Part shown: one piece after another, positions 61,801 through 64,000 of the stretch
How the letters are laid out: every line of letters starts with the position of its first letter
Position numbering within the stretch: the first letter of the stretch is position 1
Assembly (NCBI RefSeq): GCF_026340655.1
Contig: NZ_JAPEOZ010000001.1
Span: forward strand, 8,432,001-8,496,000
Reading direction: 5' to 3'
Source: Streptomyces sp. NBC_01275
Lineage (GTDB): Bacteria > Actinomycetota > Actinomycetes > Streptomycetales > Streptomycetaceae
Length of the DNA stretch: 64,000 nt
Program-made: the position numbers and the translations under genes
Notes under the pieces: generated by a model
The model's input: only the letters and a program-made list of their open reading frames with translations
What the model was told of the DNA's origin: nothing
The model's database searches: none

Positions 61801-63963
61801 GAGGAACGCCAGCCTTCCGCGTCCCGCGCCCAGCAGGGGGTCGGGCCGGAACCAGACGTCGCTGCGCCCGTGCCAGGCGCGCCGCTTGGCGACCGCCCGG
61901 CGGGCCAGGGCGAGCCGTTTGGCGGTCGGATCGACGATCCCGAGCCGGGCCGGCCCCGCGCCCGGGTGCGGGTGGGCGGGGTCGAGCCCGGCGGCGCGTA
62001 CGGCGTCGTCGTCGCCGTCGAGGAGGGCGGCGAGGCGGTCGGGGGAGCCCGCGGCGAGCAGCAGGACCCGCTCTGGCTCGACGACCTGGGTCACGGCGAC
62101 CGCACGGGCGGGTGCCGGGGCGCGGGCGCCGGGGTCGGCCTTCGCAGAGGCAGACCCGTCGGGGGAAGCTTTCTCGGAGGCGGAGGCGGAGGCGGAGGCG
62201 GAGGCGGAGGCGGGGGTGTCCGGGTCGGCGTTCGCGGAGGCGCGCACTCCTGGTGCGGCCGTCATGGAGGAGTGCGCGCCTGTCGCAGCCTTTGCCGAGG
62301 CAGGCGCGCTTGGCGCGGCCTGCGCCGAAGGGCGCATACCTGGCTCAGCTTCTGCCGTGTCGGGCACGCGTGGCTCAGCCTTCGCCGGGACGAGCCCGGC
62401 TGGCTCAGCCTTCGCGGAGGCGCGCTCGCCTGGGCTGGTCATCACGGAGGAGTGCGCGCCTGTCGCAGTCCTCGCCGGGGCAGGCGCGCCTGGTGAAGCC
62501 GGCGCCGAAGAGTGCGCGCTTGGCGCGGCCTGCGCCGAGGCGTGGGCGCCCGGTGCCGACTCGAGCACCACATGTGCGTTGATCCCGCCGAACCCGAACG
62601 CGTTCACGGCCGCCCGGCGTACCGGCCGTTCGGCGCTCGTCTCCCAGTCGGTCGCCTTCTCCAGTGGGCGGAAGCGGGTGCGGGCCAGCGCGGGATGCGG
62701 GTCGTCGCAGTGCAGGGTCGGCAGCAGGGTGCCGTGGTGGACGGCGAGCGCGGCCTTGACCAGACCGGCGACGCCGGCGGCGGGCATGGTGTGCCCGATC
62801 ATCGACTTGACCGAGCCGATGACCGCGTCCGGATCCCCGTCGCCGGGGCCGAACACCGCGGCCAGCGTGCTCAGTTCGGCGCCGTCGCCGGCCGGGGTCG
62901 CGGTGCCGTGGGCCTCCAGCAGGCCGACCGAGCCGGGGGCGGCGGGGTCGAGCCCGGCGGCCCGCCACGCCTGCCGCACGGCCTGCGCCTGACCGCCGGG
63001 GTCGGGGTTGACCAGCCCGGCCGCCCGGCCGTCGCTCGCCACCCCGGTGCCCCGGATCACGGCGTAGATCCGGTCGCCGTCCCGCTCGGCGTCGGTGAGC
63101 CGCTTGAGGACGACCACGCCGGTGCCCTCGCCGATCAGGATGCCGTCGGCGTCCCGGTGGAAGGGCCGGATGCGCTGGCTGGGGGAGAGGGCGCGCAACT
63201 GGGAGAAGACGCTCCACAGCGTGATGTCGTGGCAGTGGTGGACGCCTCCGGCGAGCATCAGGTCGCAGCGCCCGAAGGCGAGTTCGCCGACCGCCTGGTC
63301 GACGGCGACCAGCGAGGAGGCGCAGGCCGCGTCCACGGTGTACGCCGGTCCGCGCAGGTCGAGCCGGTTGGCGACCCGGGACGCGGCGAGGTTGGGCACC
63401 AGGCCGATCGCCGACTCGGGACTGTCCGGGCCGAGCCGCTCGGTGAACGCCTCCCGCACCCGGTTGAGTTGGCCGTCCGTCAGGTCGGGCAGCAACTCGC
63501 CCAGGGTGCGGACGAGTTGGCCCGCCGTGCGCACCCGCTGGTCGAGCCGGACCAGGCCGGGGGTGAGGTAGCCGCCCCGGCCGAGAACGACGCCGACGCG
63601 CCCTCGGTCGGGGAGCCGGTCCGTGCCGCCCGCGTCGGCGAGGGCGGCGGAGGCCACGTGCAGGGCGATGAGCTGGTCGGGCTCGGTGCCGGCCACCGAG
63701 TTCGGCATGATCCCGAACCGGGTGACCTCCACCTCCGCCAGCCCGTCCACGAATCCGCCGCGCCGGCAGTACACCCGGTCCGCGACGGCCGGGTCCCCGG
63801 CGGTGCCGGGACGGTAGTAGTCGGCGTCCCAACGCCCGTCCGGCACCTCCCCGATCGCGTCCACGCCGTCCCGCAGGTTGCGCCAGTACGCGTCCAGGTC
63901 GGCCGCGCCGGGCAGCAGCACCGCCATCCCTACGATGGCGACCGGCACTTGACGAGAAGTCAC
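58870..63963 (-). CDS. Iterative type I PKS: KS-AT-DH-phosphopantetheinyl transferase
   Basis: About 1,697 residues. KS covers about 5-450, with DAACASSLVAV (Cys near 213), EAHGTATPAG (His near 348) and SVKSMIGHTMPAAG (His near 391). An Ala/Ser/Pro-rich linker of about 150 residues follows. AT is near 700-1010 with GHSVGEWTA (Ser near 786). A second low-complexity stretch (near 1020-1090) precedes a double-hotdog DH with YLLDHCFFPQRPG (His near 1189) and GALLDNVGQILGYW (Asp near 1353). The end is an Sfp-type domain with GIDVEEVLDR and FWTAKEAVAKSEG. No KR, ER, TE or ACP is seen. GTG 63963 is chosen; GTG 63999 or a start beyond the window is possible. Confidence 0.88.
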   Translation of the reverse strand: MTSRQVPVAIVGMAVLLPGAADLDAYWRNLRDGVDAIGEVPDGRWDADYYRPGTAGDPAVADRVYCRRGGFVDGLAEVEVTRFGIMPNSVAGTEPDQLIALHVASAALADAGGTDRLPDRGRVGVVLGRGGYLTPGLVRLDQRVRTAGQLVRTLGELLPDLTDGQLNRVREAFTERLGPDSPESAIGLVPNLAASRVANRLDLRGPAYTVDAACASSLVAVDQAVGELAFGRCDLMLAGGVHHCHDITLWSVFSQLRALSPSQRIRPFHRDADGILIGEGTGVVVLKRLTDAERDGDRIYAVIRGTGVASDGRAAGLVNPDPGGQAQAVRQAWRAAGLDPAAPGSVGLLEAHGTATPAGDGAELSTLAAVFGPGDGDPDAVIGSVKSMIGHTMPAAGVAGLVKAALAVHHGTLLPTLHCDDPHPALARTRFRPLEKATDWETSAERPVRRAAVNAFGFGGINAHVVLESAPGAHASAQAAPSAHSSAPASPGAPAPARTATGAHSSVMTSPGERASAKAEPAGLVPAKAEPRVPDTAEAEPGMRPSAQAAPSAPASAKAATGAHSSMTAAPGVRASANADPDTPASASASASASASEKASPDGSASAKADPGARAPAPARAVAVTQVVEPERVLLLAAGSPDRLAALLDGDDDAVRAAGLDPAHPHPGAGPARLGIVDPTAKRLALARRAVAKRRAWHGRSDVWFRPDPLLGAGRGRLAFLFPGLEGDFTPRVDDVAAHFGLPAPALAEEQAGDIGRHGFGVVAVGRLLDTALRRSGIVPDAVAGHSVGEWTAMAAAGLYAGDEVDAFMAAFDPDSVTVPGLAFGAIGASAERVLAALREEGGTEAGLVLSHDNAPGQSMVCGPMAAVEDFVRAFRARGVLSQVLPFQSGFHTPMLEPHLGPIKEAAGRFRLHPPHTPVWSGTTAAPFPAAEAEIRSLFVRHLLEPVRFRQLAEALHSAGHRVYVQVGPGQLGSLVGDTLGGHDHLVVAANSPHRTGLAQLRRVATALWAAGAPVAPALTQNNQNNQSRQNRQGNPNNENDQAGRLRSQRPPVRLDLGGALVSLAPDRLAELRAELRTDLRTELRTDLRTELRTEPRTESRPARAAALAGGPSPLDALVERSPIAAELSALLRDTADTAAALLNAPAPTTGPAQVPAPPPPAPAAPPRPAPRRTTVHVSPDAMPYLLDHCFFPQRPGWPDVADRWPVVPATTIVQHIMDAAREAAPGTVPVAVHGARFEEWLTATPAVDVTVTATPEGPDRIAVSFGPRARATVELAPRYPSPPPAPWPADPTAEGTAQGPPERTPDHTAAQLYGERWMFHGPAFQGVTELTALGDRHVRGIITTPPAPGALLDNVGQILGYWIMATRTERTVVFPVGMREMRFHGPHPAPGTEVGCLVRITSLTDAVLEADVQLTVGGVVWAELYGWQDRRFDNDPKTRPVERFPERHTLSEARPGGWTLLHERWPDLASRELIMRNSLGGVERSQYAEHAPRGRRQWLLGRIAVKDAVRQWLWDQGEGPVFPAELRVRNDEAGRPYVTGVHGRELPSLDVSLAHCAEAGVALVRPHVPGPGPGIDVEEVLDRTPETVAAALGSDELRLLDVLSAASGDSRALWFTRFWTAKEAVAKSEGTGFGGRPRDFVVLDATPAGDRLTVAGRLERAYSVHCEPAANPPRLPARDYVVAWTTGPTRAKEYDR

Positions 63964-64000
63964 CTCGGTGGAGAGTCCCGCCTGTCGAGGTGACGCCACC

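Overview
The window looks like chromosomal DNA of a Streptomyces or close relative. GC is very high with GC-rich third positions, genes often overlap by ATGA or GTGA, many starts are GTG, and the families are typical (ECF41 sigma factor, two-domain extradiol enzymes, many one-component regulators, part of a polyketide cluster). No phage, IS element, integrase or CRISPR array was seen.

Layout. 0-9.7 kb is housekeeping and small accessory DNA: a multidrug-type MFS exporter, a CobF-like precorrin-6A synthase, a DUF309 protein, tRNA-Pro(GGG) with a strong terminator, then a less GC-extreme patch with a pentapeptide-repeat membrane protein and a small membrane protein. These are followed by an ECF41 sigma factor with a DoxX protein and a broken FAD oxidoreductase, a lone type II thioesterase and a TetR regulator. 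9.8-11.8 kb is an acyl-CoA dehydrogenase/SDR pair behind a palindrome. 11.8-17.1 kb is a GntR/HutC regulator divergent from a sugar-type ABC importer and an IolE-like isomerase. 17.3-27.2 kb holds a secreted serine hydrolase, two Gfo/Idh/MocA dehydrogenases, an SDR, a PhyH dioxygenase, two LacI regulators (one with two clear palindromic operators) and small membrane or cupin proteins.

27.2-34.1 kb is a catabolic island for aromatics. Two converging gene remnants (a tannase/feruloyl-esterase relative and an intradiol dioxygenase tail) abut an intact GntR-controlled set. That set reads as the lower gallate (4-oxalomesaconate) route: PIG-L hydratase, RraA-type aldolase, PrpF-type tautomerase, a two-domain VOC extradiol dioxygenase and an aromatic-acid-type MFS importer. 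The regulator promoter and the transporter promoter share an ATTGTTGACAA operator at or next to the -35 region.

35.1-54.2 kb is a second, larger catabolic locus. It has an RbsABC-like importer, a LysR regulator, two VOC proteins, two aldehyde dehydrogenases, a FAH-family hydrolase, an alpha/beta hydrolase, a GlcG-like protein, a MetE-like protein without zinc ligands, an ABM monooxygenase, an L-2-hydroxyglutarate oxidase relative, an amidohydrolase, a thiamine-diphosphate enzyme and an Ldh-family dehydrogenase. Four promoter gaps carry the same dyad with core GCA-N9-TGC, so one LysR regulon is likely. The substrate cannot be read from the sequence.

54.3-64 kb is an HSL-type hydrolase followed by a tightly coupled minus-strand biosynthetic operon: an iterative PKS with KS, AT, DH and phosphopantetheinyl-transferase domains, a discrete ACP, an alpha/beta hydrolase, a glycosyltransferase and a methyltransferase. 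It runs off the right edge. A recurring oddity is short tandem repeats at gene 3' ends and in the gaps just after them; in several cases the repeat unit resembles the last codons and stop of the upstream gene.
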